Below are positions 1 through 8,560 of a stretch of DNA of 64,000 bases, in pieces (the first letter of the stretch is position 1; each line of letters opens with the position of its first letter). A program made the translations under genes and the position numbers. This stretch comes from Hamadaea sp. (GTDB taxonomy: Bacteria > Actinomycetota > Actinomycetes > Mycobacteriales > Micromonosporaceae): positions 1-64,000 of the forward strand of contig NZ_JABFVK010000015.1 in NCBI RefSeq assembly GCF_013362815.1, given 5' to 3'. A model generated the notes under the pieces. That model made no database searches and was not told where the DNA came from. It saw nothing but the letters and a program-made list of their open reading frames with translations.

Positions 1-575
1 AGCAGGCCGTCCGGCGTCGGCAGCAGCGCGGGCAGCCACAGATCGGAGCGGTCCCGGACCGCCTCGGCCAGCTCGAATCCGCAGCCGATGACGGCCACCA
101 CGCCACCCGGGCGCAGCAGCCGGGCCGCCCCGACCACGCCGGCGTCGTGCTCGGCGGGATCGCCGTCGATCACCATGAGGTCGTAGCCGCCGTCGGTCAA
201 CCGGGGCAGCACGTCCAACGCCCGCCCGGCGATGACCCGGCTGCGGGAGGCGGCGTACCCGGCTTCGAGGAAGACCCGGCGGGCGAAGCGCTGATGCTCG
301 GCGTCGGTGTCGATTGTGGTCAGTACGCCGTCCGCCCGCATGCCGCGGAGCAGCCACAGTCCACTCACACCGGTGCCGGTGCCGATCTCGATGACGGCAC
401 GGGCGTTCACCATCGCGGCGAACAGCCGCAGCGCAGCACCGGTGGAGGCGGCGATCGGGGCCAGTCCGAGCTCGTGCGCGAGCGTCCGGGCGGTCTGCAG
501 CACGACGTCCTCGGCGAGATAGCTCTCGGCCGCACCGCGTCCGCCCGCCATCGACGGCCCGAGCTGCCTAGACAT
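1..575 (-). CDS. SAM-dependent O-methyltransferase, C-terminus cut by window edge
   Basis: Class I SAM-dependent methyltransferase. The reading frame is open from an ATG at 575 (GTG directly before it at 578) to the left window edge, so about 191 N-terminal residues are seen and the 3' end is missing. The SAM-binding motif I, EIGTGTGVSGLWLL, is near residue 63, and YDLMVIDGDP near residue 131 is the acidic post-motif segment typical of the catechol/caffeoyl-CoA O-methyltransferase-like group. A strong ribosome site (GGGAGGGG) precedes the start. From memory, the homologous position in M. tuberculosis is Rv1220c, which stands before sigE. Here the next gene, on the opposite strand, is the HtrA protease. 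The natural substrate is unknown. Confidence 0.85.
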   Translation of the reverse strand, partial: MSRQLGPSMAGGRGAAESYLAEDVVLQTARTLAHELGLAPIAASTGAALRLFAAMVNARAVIEIGTGTGVSGLWLLRGMRADGVLTTIDTDAEHQRFARRVFLEAGYAASRSRVIAGRALDVLPRLTDGGYDLMVIDGDPAEHDAGVVGAARLLRPGGVVAVIGCGFELAEAVRDRSDLWLPALLPTPDGL

Positions 576-696
576 CACGCCCCTCCCATTTCCCCTGTGG
601 ATAGTAGTTGGAGATCGTCAACGAAGCGCTTTGAGGCAGCCAGGTCCGGACAACTCCGGATCTCGCGAAAAATCATCATGAACTACTCATCCATGA

Positions 697-702
697 CATT
701 CT
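697..702 (+). promoter_or_regulatory. -10-like box CATTCT before htrA (possible leaderless start)
   Basis: CATTCT ends seven bases before the GTG start of the protease gene and there is no purine-rich ribosome site. This fits a leaderless transcript. The 576-709 gap shows no remnant of sigma or anti-sigma genes. Confidence 0.35.
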
Positions 703-709
703 GAGACTC

Positions 710-2074
710 GTGACCGACGGCTGGAACTGGCGCCAGCCCCGCGATGACGACCCCGCTCGGCGCGCCGCCTCCGGCGACGCTCCGGGGCCGCCGACCGAGG
801 GCCGCACCGACGACGGAGTATGGGCGGACCAGGCCTGGTCCGACCCCCAGACCAGCGCGAACTGGGCATCTGGTCCGGTACGCCCGGCCGAACCGGCCGG
901 CGACCACTGGTGGACCGACGCTCGCCGCGATCCGTGGCGGGATCCGTCCGCTCCAGTGACCTTGACGGTGCCGGGGCACACGGACGCGCCTTCCGCCGAC
1001 CACGTCACCGACGGCGGGTTCTTCTCTCGGCGTACCCTCTGGATCGCCGCCTTGGTGGTCGCGGCCGCGCTCGTGGCCGGCGTGATGGGTGGCGCCCTCG
1101 GCGTGGGATTCGCGACCGCAGCCCGCCGCCCGACCGCGGCCTTGAGCAGCTCGAACCACCCCGTGGCCGCACTCGCCCAGCGGCCGCCGCAGTCGTTCGC
1201 GGCGATCGCGGCCCGAGTGCTGCCGAGCGTCGTGACGGTACGCGCCCAGATCCCCGGCGGAACCGCGCTGGGCTCGGGATTCGCCGTGGGCGACGGGACT
1301 TATGTGATCACGAACGACCATGTGGTCTCGGGCGGATCCAGCCTGTCGATCGTGCGCAACGACGGCAGTTCGATCGCCGCCAAGCTGCTCGGCTCGGACC
1401 CCGAATCCGACGTGGCCGTTCTCCGGGTGCCGAAGAGCGGGCTGGAGCCGCTGGAACTCGGCGACTCGACCTCGGTGCAGGTCGGCGACCCGGTGCTGGC
1501 GGTCGGCTCGCCGCTGGCCCTGCCCGGCACGGTGACCTCGGGCATCGTCAGCGCGGTCGATCGGCTGCTCGCGGCGGGCGACCCGACGCTGACCCGCTAC
1601 TACGCCGCCATCCAGACCGACGCGGCGATCAACCATGGCAACTCAGGCGGCCCACTGCTCGACGGCGACGGACAGGTCGTCGGCATCAACTCCGTGATCA
1701 AGTCCATGGCGACCGACGACGACTCGGCCGGCAACATCGGGCTGGCCTTCGCGATCCCGATCAACCAGGCCAAGCGCATCGCCGAGGAGATCATCGCCCA
1801 CGGCAAGGCCCGGCGTACCGTCATCGGGGCCCGGCTCGACGACGCCTTCCGGGGCGTACGCGTGGCTCAGGTCGACCCGGCCGGACCGGCGGCCGATGCG
1901 GGCATCAAGGACGGGGACGTGATCGTCTCCCTGGACGGGCACGCCGTGGGCGAACCGGTGGAGTTGATCGCATTGATCCGCAAATATCCGCCCGGATCCA
2001 AGGTGTCCGTACGCTACCAGCGCGGTTCTGATCGTAAGGATGTGACGGTGACGCTCGCCGCCGATGCGAAGTAG
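710..2074 (+). CDS. htrA: HtrA/DegP-like membrane serine protease with PDZ domain
   Basis: Envelope quality-control protease of the S1C family, 454 residues. There is a Pro/Asp-rich cytoplasmic N-terminus (1-106), one membrane segment (about 109-137), then an extracytoplasmic trypsin-like domain. The triad is visible: His204 in TNDHVV, Asp234 in ESDVAVL and Ser312 in HGNSGGPLL. A C-terminal PDZ domain (about 355-450) contains GPAADAGIKDGDVIVSLDG. The length is close to that of mycobacterial HtrA (Rv1223). The start is a GTG at 710 with no clear ribosome site. tatB follows 90 bases downstream. In M. tuberculosis sigE and rseA precede htrA, but here they are absent and an O-methyltransferase is the direct divergent neighbour. 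Confidence 0.92.
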   Translation: MTDGWNWRQPRDDDPARRAASGDAPGPPTEGRTDDGVWADQAWSDPQTSANWASGPVRPAEPAGDHWWTDARRDPWRDPSAPVTLTVPGHTDAPSADHVTDGGFFSRRTLWIAALVVAAALVAGVMGGALGVGFATAARRPTAALSSSNHPVAALAQRPPQSFAAIAARVLPSVVTVRAQIPGGTALGSGFAVGDGTYVITNDHVVSGGSSLSIVRNDGSSIAAKLLGSDPESDVAVLRVPKSGLEPLELGDSTSVQVGDPVLAVGSPLALPGTVTSGIVSAVDRLLAAGDPTLTRYYAAIQTDAAINHGNSGGPLLDGDGQVVGINSVIKSMATDDDSAGNIGLAFAIPINQAKRIAEEIIAHGKARRTVIGARLDDAFRGVRVAQVDPAGPAADAGIKDGDVIVSLDGHAVGEPVELIALIRKYPPGSKVSVRYQRGSDRKDVTVTLAADAK

Positions 2075-2164
2075 GCTCGCCGTTAGCGCTTCGGGGTGAC
2101 TACCCTTGGGCGCGGTGCCCCCCAGCCGTGGCGGGCACGTGCGGCCGCGAGAGAGGCGACGAGG

Positions 2165-2608
2165 GTGTTCGAGAACCTGGATGCGTGGGAGGTCCTGGTC
2201 ATCCTCCTGCTCGCGTTGATCGTCTTCGGTGAGAAGCTGCCCAACGTCATCGCCGACGGCGTACGCATGCTGCGGAACCTGCGGAACATGGCGCGCAACG
2301 CGACCGGCGACCTCAGCAAGGAACTCGGCACCGACATCAGCCTCGAGGACTTGAACCCGAAGACCTTCCTCCGCAAGCACATCCTCAGCGAGGAAGAAGA
2401 GGCGAATCTTCGCAAACCGCTCGAGGGCCTGCTCAACGACGTGAAGCGGGACGTTCAGGGCATCGGTGACGAGCTGAAGTCGACTGCTTCGAACCTCGAC
2501 CACCGTACGCCGATCCAGTCGTCCGACTCCGCGAGCTCCTCCGGGTCCGGCTCCAACTCCAACGACGGTGGCGGCGCAGCGCCGAACCGGTTCGCCGACG
2601 CCACCTGA
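2165..2608 (+). CDS. tatB: Twin-arginine translocase subunit TatB
   Basis: TatB receives folded precursors with TatC and hands them to TatA. The frame is open further upstream, but the GTG at 2165 is preferred. It follows a purine-rich site (GAGAGGCGACGAGG) and places the N-terminus VFENLDAWEVLVILLLALIV at the membrane, as in all TatA/B proteins. One membrane helix (about 6-21) is followed by the FGEKLP hinge, an amphipathic helix (IADGVRMLRNLRNMARN) and a charged Ser/Asn-rich tail, giving 147 residues. The hinge reads GEKLP rather than the usual GPKLP. TACCCT near 2109 could be a -10 box. The order htrA-tatB-mrp is conserved in actinobacteria. Confidence 0.88.
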   Translation: MFENLDAWEVLVILLLALIVFGEKLPNVIADGVRMLRNLRNMARNATGDLSKELGTDISLEDLNPKTFLRKHILSEEEEANLRKPLEGLLNDVKRDVQGIGDELKSTASNLDHRTPIQSSDSASSSGSGSNSNDGGGAAPNRFADAT

Positions 2609-2620
2609 CCAGCGAAACGA

Positions 2621-2650
2621 AACGAGCCCCGGTGGGAACCGGGGCTCGTT
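2621..2650. terminator. Bidirectional hairpin terminator between tatB and mrp
   Basis: Perfect 13-bp stem (AACGAGCCCCGGT and its complement) with a GGGA loop, lying between convergent tatB and mrp. It ends in TT, and on the other strand the stem starts with AA, so it can serve both genes. Confidence 0.8.
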
Positions 2651-2666
2651 CGCGTCAGACGGTGGG

Positions 2667-3818
2667 TCAGCGGCGCGCCGGGCTGAGCCCGAGCGGCTTG
2701 CCGAGCAGGGACTCCTTGCGTACCGAGAGGCGGTCCGCCACGCCCTGGAGGGCGGCTGCGGCCGGGGCCTCCGGCGCGGCGAGCACGACCGGGTTGCCTT
2801 CGTCCCCGCCTTCGCGTACGCGAGTGTCCAGCGGAATCTGGCCCAGCAGCGGCACCGGCGCACCGATCAGCTTCGTCAGCGAGTCGGCGACCGTCTGACC
2901 GCCACCCGCCCCGAACAGTTCCATGCGTTCGCCGGTCGGAAGCTCCAAGTAGGACATGTTCTCCACGACGCCGACGACGCGCTGGTGCGTCTGCAACGCG
3001 ATCGCGCCCGCCCGCTCGGCGACTTCGGCGGCGGCCTGCTGCGGAGTCGTCACGACGAGGATCTCGGCGTTCGGCAGCAACTGGGCCAGCGAGATCGCCA
3101 CGTCACCGGTGCCCGGCGGCAGGTCGAGCAGCAGGATGTCCAGGTCGCCCCAGTAGACGTCGGCCAGGAACTGCTGGAGGGCCCGGTGCAGCATCGGCCC
3201 CCGCCAGACGACGGCGGCGTTGCCGGACGTGAACATGCCGATCGAGATGACCTTCACGCCGTGCGCCTGCGGCGGCATGATCATGTCTTCGACCTGGGTC
3301 GGGCTGCCGTCGGCGCCGAGCATCCGGGGCACGGAGTGGCCGTAGATGTCGGCGTCGATCACTCCGACGCTCAGTCCCTTGGCGGCCAGCGCGGCGGCCA
3401 GGTTCACCGTCACGCTCGACTTTCCGACGCCACCCTTGCCGGAGGCGACGGCGTACACCCGGGTCCGGGAACCCGGCTGGGCGAACGGGATCACCGGCTC
3501 GGCCGCGCCCGGCCCGCGCAGCGACTTCTGCAGGTTCTGCCGCTGCTCGGCCGTCATCACGCCGAACGCGATCTGCACGTCGTCGATGCCGGGGACGGCC
3601 GTCACGGCGGCGGTGATGTCCTCGCGCAGTTTGTCCCGCAACGGGCAGCCCGCGATCGTCAGCAGAATGCCGATCGAGGCGGTCGTGCCGTCGACGGCGA
3701 CGGACTCCACCATGCCCAGATCGGTGATCGGGCGGCGGATCTCGGGGTCGTTGACGGTGGCCAGAGCAGCGTTGATCGCATCGGCGAGCGTCGTGGCAGG
3801 CGCGGACATGGATCCCAT
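2667..3818 (-). CDS. mrp: Mrp/NBP35-family iron-sulfur carrier ATPase
   Basis: P-loop ATPase that carries Fe-S clusters (ApbC/Mrp family), 383 residues. An N-terminal MIP18/DUF59 domain (about 8-95, NDPEIRRPITDLGM) is followed by the MinD-like ATPase. Its deviant Walker A SGKGGVGKSS is near residue 130, then DADIYGHSVPRMLG and LLLDLPPGTGD. The family CxxC motif is not obvious in the C-terminal part, so the cluster site may differ. ATG at 3818 and ATG at 3809 (MSAPATT) are both possible starts; neither has a strong ribosome site. The gene is convergent with tatB. Same neighbourhood as Rv1229c. Confidence 0.92.
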   Translation of the reverse strand: MGSMSAPATTLADAINAALATVNDPEIRRPITDLGMVESVAVDGTTASIGILLTIAGCPLRDKLREDITAAVTAVPGIDDVQIAFGVMTAEQRQNLQKSLRGPGAAEPVIPFAQPGSRTRVYAVASGKGGVGKSSVTVNLAAALAAKGLSVGVIDADIYGHSVPRMLGADGSPTQVEDMIMPPQAHGVKVISIGMFTSGNAAVVWRGPMLHRALQQFLADVYWGDLDILLLDLPPGTGDVAISLAQLLPNAEILVVTTPQQAAAEVAERAGAIALQTHQRVVGVVENMSYLELPTGERMELFGAGGGQTVADSLTKLIGAPVPLLGQIPLDTRVREGGDEGNPVVLAAPEAPAAAALQGVADRLSVRKESLLGKPLGLSPARR

Positions 3819-3890
3819 GCTACGTCCGGGCCGACGGCGTACCGAGCGCGCCGTCGCGCGGTGTGACAGATCACCCCGGACGGCACCGGC

Positions 3891-4379
3891 TTACGGCAGG
3901 ATGCCGGCCTCGACGAGGCGGGCGAACTTGCGGAGCGCCCGTTTGAAGCCGACCTTCGAGCCGGGCCAGAGCAGCGGCCACACCGCTTTGCCGACGACAC
4001 CGCCGGGGAGCTGGAACCATTCGTGCCAGACGACTTGCGTACGCCCACCGGCGAGTGGGGTGCAGCGCAGGACACCCGGTCCGCGCAGCAGCTTGCCGCA
4101 GTGCAGTACGCGCAGCTCATAGGGCGCGTCGACCTTCTCGACCCGCATCTCGTCCTTGATCACCGCCGGTCCGGCCTGCGTGATCGCCTCGATCAGACTG
4201 CCTTCGCCGCCGTCTCCCTCGACGACGCGTACGGCGGTGAACGGAATCCATTCGCCCTGGCGTTCCCAGGTGAGGAACGCGGCGAAGACCCGTTCGGCCG
4301 GCGCGTCGACGATGACGGTCGCGGTGACCTCGCCGGTGCCCGGTTCGTGGGGCGTCGGCGGCATTGCCTCCGAGGTCAC
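3891..4379 (-). CDS. SRPBCC (START/polyketide cyclase-like) family protein
   Basis: 162-residue single-domain protein of the SRPBCC fold, with a hydrophobic ligand cavity. The typical opening strand is TATVIVDAPAERVFAAFLTW, and the C-terminal helix is KVGFKRALRKFARLVEAG. The start is a GTG at 4379 that overlaps the stop of the upstream DivIVA-domain gene in a GTGA arrangement, so translation is probably coupled. Ligand and role are unknown. The coupling suggests a link to the cell-envelope or polar protein upstream. Confidence 0.8.
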   Translation of the reverse strand: MTSEAMPPTPHEPGTGEVTATVIVDAPAERVFAAFLTWERQGEWIPFTAVRVVEGDGGEGSLIEAITQAGPAVIKDEMRVEKVDAPYELRVLHCGKLLRGPGVLRCTPLAGGRTQVVWHEWFQLPGGVVGKAVWPLLWPGSKVGFKRALRKFARLVEAGILP

Positions 4380-5128
4380 CCTCGGGTCACCACCCGATCG
4401 CCGTCGTCGGCGTCCGAGTCGGCGGGCTTCTCCGCCCTCTCCTCGGACTTCTCCCCGGCGGCGGGCGCGTCGGTCGGGTGGTCGGCCTCCTCGGCTGCGG
4501 CCTCTTCCGCCGCCTCGTCGGACGGTGCCTCATCGGACGGCTTCTCGTCAGACGGCTTGTCATCAGACGGCTTCTCGTCGGAGGCCGCTGGCCACGGCGC
4601 GAACGGCCCGTCGGGAACCTCGTCGAAGTCGATCGCGGGCTGACTCGCCCGGATCTCCTCGGCCTTGGCGGGCTTGTCGAGATCGATCAGGCCCGGCTCG
4701 TCGATCGACGGCCCGCTCTCGGTCACCGTACCGTCGATCAGCTCGCTCGCCGCGGCGGGCTCCGGCTCACTCGACGCGGCCAGGCGCGCGGCCCGCAGCG
4801 AGTCGGCGTCTTCGACCCGGCCGTCGCGCAGCGCCTCGACTTCCGCCGACAGGACGTTGATCAGTTCGTCCTTATAACCGATGTCGTACGCCACGCGCTT
4901 GAGCGCGCGGTCGACCTGATCCATCCGGTATCCGCGGAGTGCCACATCGAATGTCACCTTCGCGACATCCTGCTCGACGAGCGGGCGGCTACCGGGCAGC
5001 GGACGCCCGCGGCCGTCCGGCTCCACTCCGGCCATTCCGGGGTCACCCCCGCTGACCAGCACCATCACGCCGAAGACGACGGCACCGACGGTGAGGGCGA
5101 CGACGAGCAGAAGCAGGACTTGAGCCAT
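4376..5128 (-). CDS. DivIVA-domain membrane-anchored protein
   Basis: 250-residue protein with one N-terminal membrane helix (about 4-26). A short DivIVA-like segment follows (about 55-95: KVTFDVALRGYRMDQVDRAL, then a coiled helix to EVEALRDG). The tail is long, acidic and disordered, with tandem PSDE(K/A) and PSDDKP repeats near residues 190-215 that are also visible as repeated DNA around 4527-4580. DivIVA domains bind curved membrane and act in polar growth, so a scaffolding role is inferred. The ATG at 5128 lies seven bases after CACGAT, a possible -10 box. The gene is translationally coupled to the SRPBCC gene. Confidence 0.8.
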   Translation of the reverse strand: MAQVLLLLVVALTVGAVVFGVMVLVSGGDPGMAGVEPDGRGRPLPGSRPLVEQDVAKVTFDVALRGYRMDQVDRALKRVAYDIGYKDELINVLSAEVEALRDGRVEDADSLRAARLAASSEPEPAAASELIDGTVTESGPSIDEPGLIDLDKPAKAEEIRASQPAIDFDEVPDGPFAPWPAASDEKPSDDKPSDEKPSDEAPSDEAAEEAAAEEADHPTDAPAAGEKSEERAEKPADSDADDGDRVVTRG

Positions 5129-5189
5129 GCCTGCGATCGTGGCACGAACCCGGGTCAGAAAGCGACCCTGCCACCCGAATTCTCAGGTG

Positions 5190-5561
5190 TCACTCCCACA
5201 CCAGAACGCGCTTGCGCCACGCGTACAACAAGCCGAGCGCGAGAACCGCGACGAAGATGGCCATCTCGATCACGGTGGTGAGTCCTTGCCGCAGGTAAAC
5301 CACGGCCCAGGGGAACAGGAAGACGGCCTCCACCGCGAACAGCAGATACAGGTACGCGTAGAGGTAGTAGCGAATGTGCACCTGCGCCCAGCCACCACCG
5401 ACCGGATCGAGTCCGCATTCGTACGTGTCGAACTTTCCGGCCCCGTTCGCCGGATTCGCCGGGCGGAGCAGGCGGTTCGCGCCGAACGCAATCACGAAGA
5501 AGACCACCGCCACCGCGACCAGCAGTCCCAGGGTCGCGTACGAGCCGAGGTAGCCATCCAC
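5190..5561 (-). CDS. nuoA: NADH-quinone oxidoreductase subunit A (orphan NuoA)
   Basis: Membrane subunit A of complex I, 123 residues from a GTG at 5561. There are three membrane helices (about 8-30, 62-82, 90-110). The conserved loop between helices one and two contains FDTYECGLDP, followed by WAQVHIRYYLYAYLYLLFAVE. The GTG start follows TATGCT by six bases, so a leaderless mRNA is likely. No other nuo gene is adjacent: a DivIVA-domain gene lies downstream and korAB is divergent. From memory, Streptomyces has a second partial nuo cluster beside korAB-like genes, so this may be the remnant of such a cluster. Confidence 0.9.
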   Translation of the reverse strand: MDGYLGSYATLGLLVAVAVVFFVIAFGANRLLRPANPANGAGKFDTYECGLDPVGGGWAQVHIRYYLYAYLYLLFAVEAVFLFPWAVVYLRQGLTTVIEMAIFVAVLALGLLYAWRKRVLVWE

Positions 5562-5567
5562 GTGCGC

Positions 5568-5573
5568 AGCATA
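5568..5573 (-). promoter_or_regulatory. -10 box TATGCT of leaderless nuoA
   Basis: TATGCT on the minus strand stands six bases before the nuoA GTG. Confidence 0.45.
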
Positions 5574-5637
5574 ACCCGCATGTCCACAGGGTGGGCCTGG
5601 CGGACCGGCCCCTGAAGTGACAGCGTGGTAACCGACG

Positions 5638-5643
5638 TACGCT
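5638..5643 (+). promoter_or_regulatory. -10 box TACGCT of korAB
   Basis: TACGCT lies 36 bases before the korA start, leaving a short leader that carries the CAGGAGG ribosome site at 5667-5673. The -35 region is not convincing. Confidence 0.4.
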
Positions 5644-5679
5644 TTCCCCGTAACAGGACCATCCGGCAGGAGGACGCAG

Positions 5680-7524
5680 GTGGCCAAGGAGACGCAGCAG
5701 CTCGATCGCGTGGTGATCCGGTTCGCCGGGGACTCGGGCGACGGCATGCAGTTGACCGGCGACAGATTCACCTCGGAGACAGCGCAGCTCGGCAACGACA
5801 TCTCCACGCTGCCCAACTTCCCCGCGGAGATCCGGGCGCCCGCCGGCACGCTGCCGGGTGTCTCCAGCTTCCAGGTGCATTTCGCGGACTTCGACATCCT
5901 CACTCCGGGTGACGCCCCGAACGTGCTGGTCGCGATGAACCCCGCGGCCTTGAAGGCGAACCTGGCCGACCTGCCCCGGGGCGCGACGATCATCGTCAAC
6001 ACCGACGAGTTCTCCAAGCGCAACCTGCAGAAGGTCGGCTACGACGCGTCGCCGCTGGACGACGGATCGCTCGCCTCCTACCAGGTGCACCCGGTCGCCC
6101 TGACGAGCATGACCGTCGGCGCGCTCGCGGATCACCCGATCAGCAAGAAGGACGCCGAGCGGGCCAAGAACATGTTCGCCCTCGGCATGCTGAGCTGGCT
6201 GTACTCGCGGCCGCACGAGTCGACGCTGCAATTCCTGCGCAAGAAGTTCGCCGCCCGGCCGGAACTGGTCGCCGCCAACATCGCCGCGTTCGAGGCGGGC
6301 TGGTCGTTCGGGGAGACCACCGAGGGCTTCGCCGTCCGCTACGAGGTCAAGCCGGCCAAGATGCACCCCGGGCGGTATCGGAACATCACCGGCAACGCCG
6401 GGCTGGCGCTCGGCATCGTGGCCGCCGGCGTACGCGCGAAGCTGCCGGTCGTGCTGGGGGCGTACCCGATCACGCCGGCCTCGGACATCCTGCACGAGTT
6501 GAGCAAGCACAAGAAGTTCGGCGTGACCACGGTGCAGGCCGAGGACGAGATCGCCGCCGCGGGCATCGCGCTCGGCGCGTCCTACGGCGGTTCGCTGGGG
6601 ATCACCACCACCAGTGGACCCGGCGTCGCGCTGAAGAGCGAGACGATCTCCCTGGCGCTGATGCTGGAGCTGCCGCTCGTCGTCGTCGACGTGCAGCGGG
6701 CCGGCCCGTCGACCGGGATGCCGACCAAGACCGAGCAGGCCGACCTCAACATGGCGTTGTACGGCCGGCACGGCGAAGCGCCGGTGGCCGTGATCGCCCC
6801 GCGTTCGCCGGCGGACTGCTTCGACGCCGCGATCGAGGCGTGCCGGATCGCGCTGACCTACCGGACGCCGGTGCTGCTGTTGTCGGACGGGTACATCGCC
6901 AACGGCTCCGAGCCGTGGCTGCTGCCCGAGGTCGACAGCCTCCCCGACCTGCAGGTCCCGTTCGCGACCGAGCCGAACGGCGAGGACGGCAAGTTCCTGC
7001 CTTATCTGCGCGACCCGCAGACGCTGGCCCGCCCGTGGGCCGTCCCCGGTACGCCCGGACTCGAACACCGCATCGGCGGGCTCGAGAAGAAGGACGTCAC
7101 CGGAGACATCTCCTACGACCCGGCCAACCACGACCTCATGGTGCGTACGCGGGCGGCCCGGATCGAGGCGATCGAGGTTCCGGACCTGGTGGTCGAAGAT
7201 CCTTCCGAGCAGGCCAAGGTGCTCGTCCTGGGCTGGGGGTCGACGTTCGGCCCGATCGGTGCGGCGTGCCGTGATCTGCGTCAGCGGGGGCTCGCCGTCG
7301 CTCAGGCGCACCTGCGGCACCTCAACCCGATGCCGGCCAACCTCGGCGAGGTGCTCAAGGCGTACGACCGGGTGGTGATCCCGGAGATGAACCTGGGTCA
7401 GCTCGCCCAGGTGATCCGCGGCCGTTACCTCGTCGACGTCGTCGCCTACAACCAGGTACGCGGACTGCCGTTCACGTCCGCCGAACTCGCCTCGATGCTG
7501 GAGGAGGTCGTCAAGAATGTCTAG
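5680..7524 (+). CDS. korA: 2-oxoacid:ferredoxin oxidoreductase, fused gamma-alpha subunit
   Basis: Large subunit of 2-oxoglutarate (or related 2-oxoacid):ferredoxin oxidoreductase, which decarboxylates 2-oxoacids to acyl-CoA and reduces ferredoxin. It has 614 residues. The gamma domain is N-terminal (about 10-190, VIRFAGDSGDGMQLTGDRF). The alpha domain follows, with the substrate-loop motif AYPITPASDI near residue 262, DEIAAAGIALGASYGG and GPGVALKSE. GTG at 5680 follows CAGGAGG. The stop overlaps the korB start by eight bases. The substrate is inferred from family and context; pyruvate-type enzymes differ mainly in extra domains. Confidence 0.93.
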   Translation: MAKETQQLDRVVIRFAGDSGDGMQLTGDRFTSETAQLGNDISTLPNFPAEIRAPAGTLPGVSSFQVHFADFDILTPGDAPNVLVAMNPAALKANLADLPRGATIIVNTDEFSKRNLQKVGYDASPLDDGSLASYQVHPVALTSMTVGALADHPISKKDAERAKNMFALGMLSWLYSRPHESTLQFLRKKFAARPELVAANIAAFEAGWSFGETTEGFAVRYEVKPAKMHPGRYRNITGNAGLALGIVAAGVRAKLPVVLGAYPITPASDILHELSKHKKFGVTTVQAEDEIAAAGIALGASYGGSLGITTTSGPGVALKSETISLALMLELPLVVVDVQRAGPSTGMPTKTEQADLNMALYGRHGEAPVAVIAPRSPADCFDAAIEACRIALTYRTPVLLLSDGYIANGSEPWLLPEVDSLPDLQVPFATEPNGEDGKFLPYLRDPQTLARPWAVPGTPGLEHRIGGLEKKDVTGDISYDPANHDLMVRTRAARIEAIEVPDLVVEDPSEQAKVLVLGWGSTFGPIGAACRDLRQRGLAVAQAHLRHLNPMPANLGEVLKAYDRVVIPEMNLGQLAQVIRGRYLVDVVAYNQVRGLPFTSAELASMLEEVVKNV

Positions 7525-8548
7525 CGTCCCGGTGCAGTTGACCGCCAAGGACTTCAAGTCCGACCAGGAAGTGCGCTGGTGCCCGGGGTGCGGTGACTAC
7601 GCGATCCTCGCGGCGATGCAGGGCTTCCTGCCGGAGCTGGGCATTCCGAAGGAGCGGATCGTCTTCGTCTCCGGCATCGGCTGCTCCTCCCGCTTCCCGT
7701 ACTACCTGAACACGTACGGCATGCACTCGATCCACGGGCGCGCGCCGGCCATCGCCACCGGCCTGTCGGTGTCGCGGCCGGACTTGTCGGTGTGGGTGGT
7801 GACCGGCGACGGCGACGCGCTGTCGATCGGCGGCAACCACCTGATCCACGCGCTGCGCCGCAACGTCAACCTGAAGATCCTGCTGTTCAACAACCGGATC
7901 TACGGCCTGACGAAGGGGCAGTATTCGCCCACCTCCGAGGTCGGCAAGATCACCAAGTCGACGCCGTTCGGTTCGGCCGACGCGCCGTTCAACCCGATCT
8001 CGCTGGCGCTCGGGGCGGAGGCGACCTTCGTCGCGCGGACCATCGACTCCGACCGCAAGCACCTTCAGTCGGTGCTGCGGGCGGCGGCCGAGCACAACGG
8101 CTCCGCGTTCGTCGAGATCTACCAGAACTGCAACATCTTCAACGACGGCGCGTTCGACGTCCTCAAGGCCCCGGAGACCCGCGACGACTTCGTGATGCCG
8201 CTGGATCACGGCCAGCCGATCACCTTCGGTAAAGACCGGGAGTGGTGTGTCGTGCACCCGCCCGGAGGCTTCGGCCTCGAAGTCCGGCGTACGTCCGAAG
8301 TGGATGCCTCGGAGATCGTGGTGCACGACGCGACCGTCGCCGAACCGGCGTACGCCTTCGCGCTGTCCCGGCTGCCGGGGCTGGACCTGCGGCATACGCC
8401 GATCGGGGTGTTCCGCTCGGTCGACCGCCCGACGTACGACGAAGTCGTCGTCAACCAGGTCGCGGCCGCTCAAGCGAAAGCCGAAGGTACGCCCGAGGAC
8501 CAGCTTTCCGCGCTGCTCAACGCCGGGGACACCTGGACCATCCTCTGA
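7517..8548 (+). CDS. korB: 2-oxoacid:ferredoxin oxidoreductase, beta subunit
   Basis: Thiamine-diphosphate and Fe-S subunit, 343 residues. Cluster and TPP residues are visible: RWCPGCGDYAIL near residue 22, GIGCSSRFPYY near 54 and the TPP-Mg motif GDGDALSIGGNH near 96, followed by NNRIYGLTKGQYSPTS. ATG at 7517 lies inside the end of korA (ATGTCTAG), which gives translational coupling. Together the two subunits form the CoA-dependent KorAB enzyme that actinobacteria use beside, or instead of, 2-oxoglutarate dehydrogenase. A repeat-family palindrome follows the stop. Confidence 0.94.
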   Translation: MSSVPVQLTAKDFKSDQEVRWCPGCGDYAILAAMQGFLPELGIPKERIVFVSGIGCSSRFPYYLNTYGMHSIHGRAPAIATGLSVSRPDLSVWVVTGDGDALSIGGNHLIHALRRNVNLKILLFNNRIYGLTKGQYSPTSEVGKITKSTPFGSADAPFNPISLALGAEATFVARTIDSDRKHLQSVLRAAAEHNGSAFVEIYQNCNIFNDGAFDVLKAPETRDDFVMPLDHGQPITFGKDREWCVVHPPGGFGLEVRRTSEVDASEIVVHDATVAEPAYAFALSRLPGLDLRHTPIGVFRSVDRPTYDEVVVNQVAAAQAKAEGTPEDQLSALLNAGDTWTIL

Positions 8549-8560
8549 CCCGTTCTTCCG

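Noticed and set aside
5562-7557. Long minus-strand frame across korA and korB
   Set aside because: Antisense shadow of korA with Arg/Val/Gly-biased content and no family features; korA is certain.
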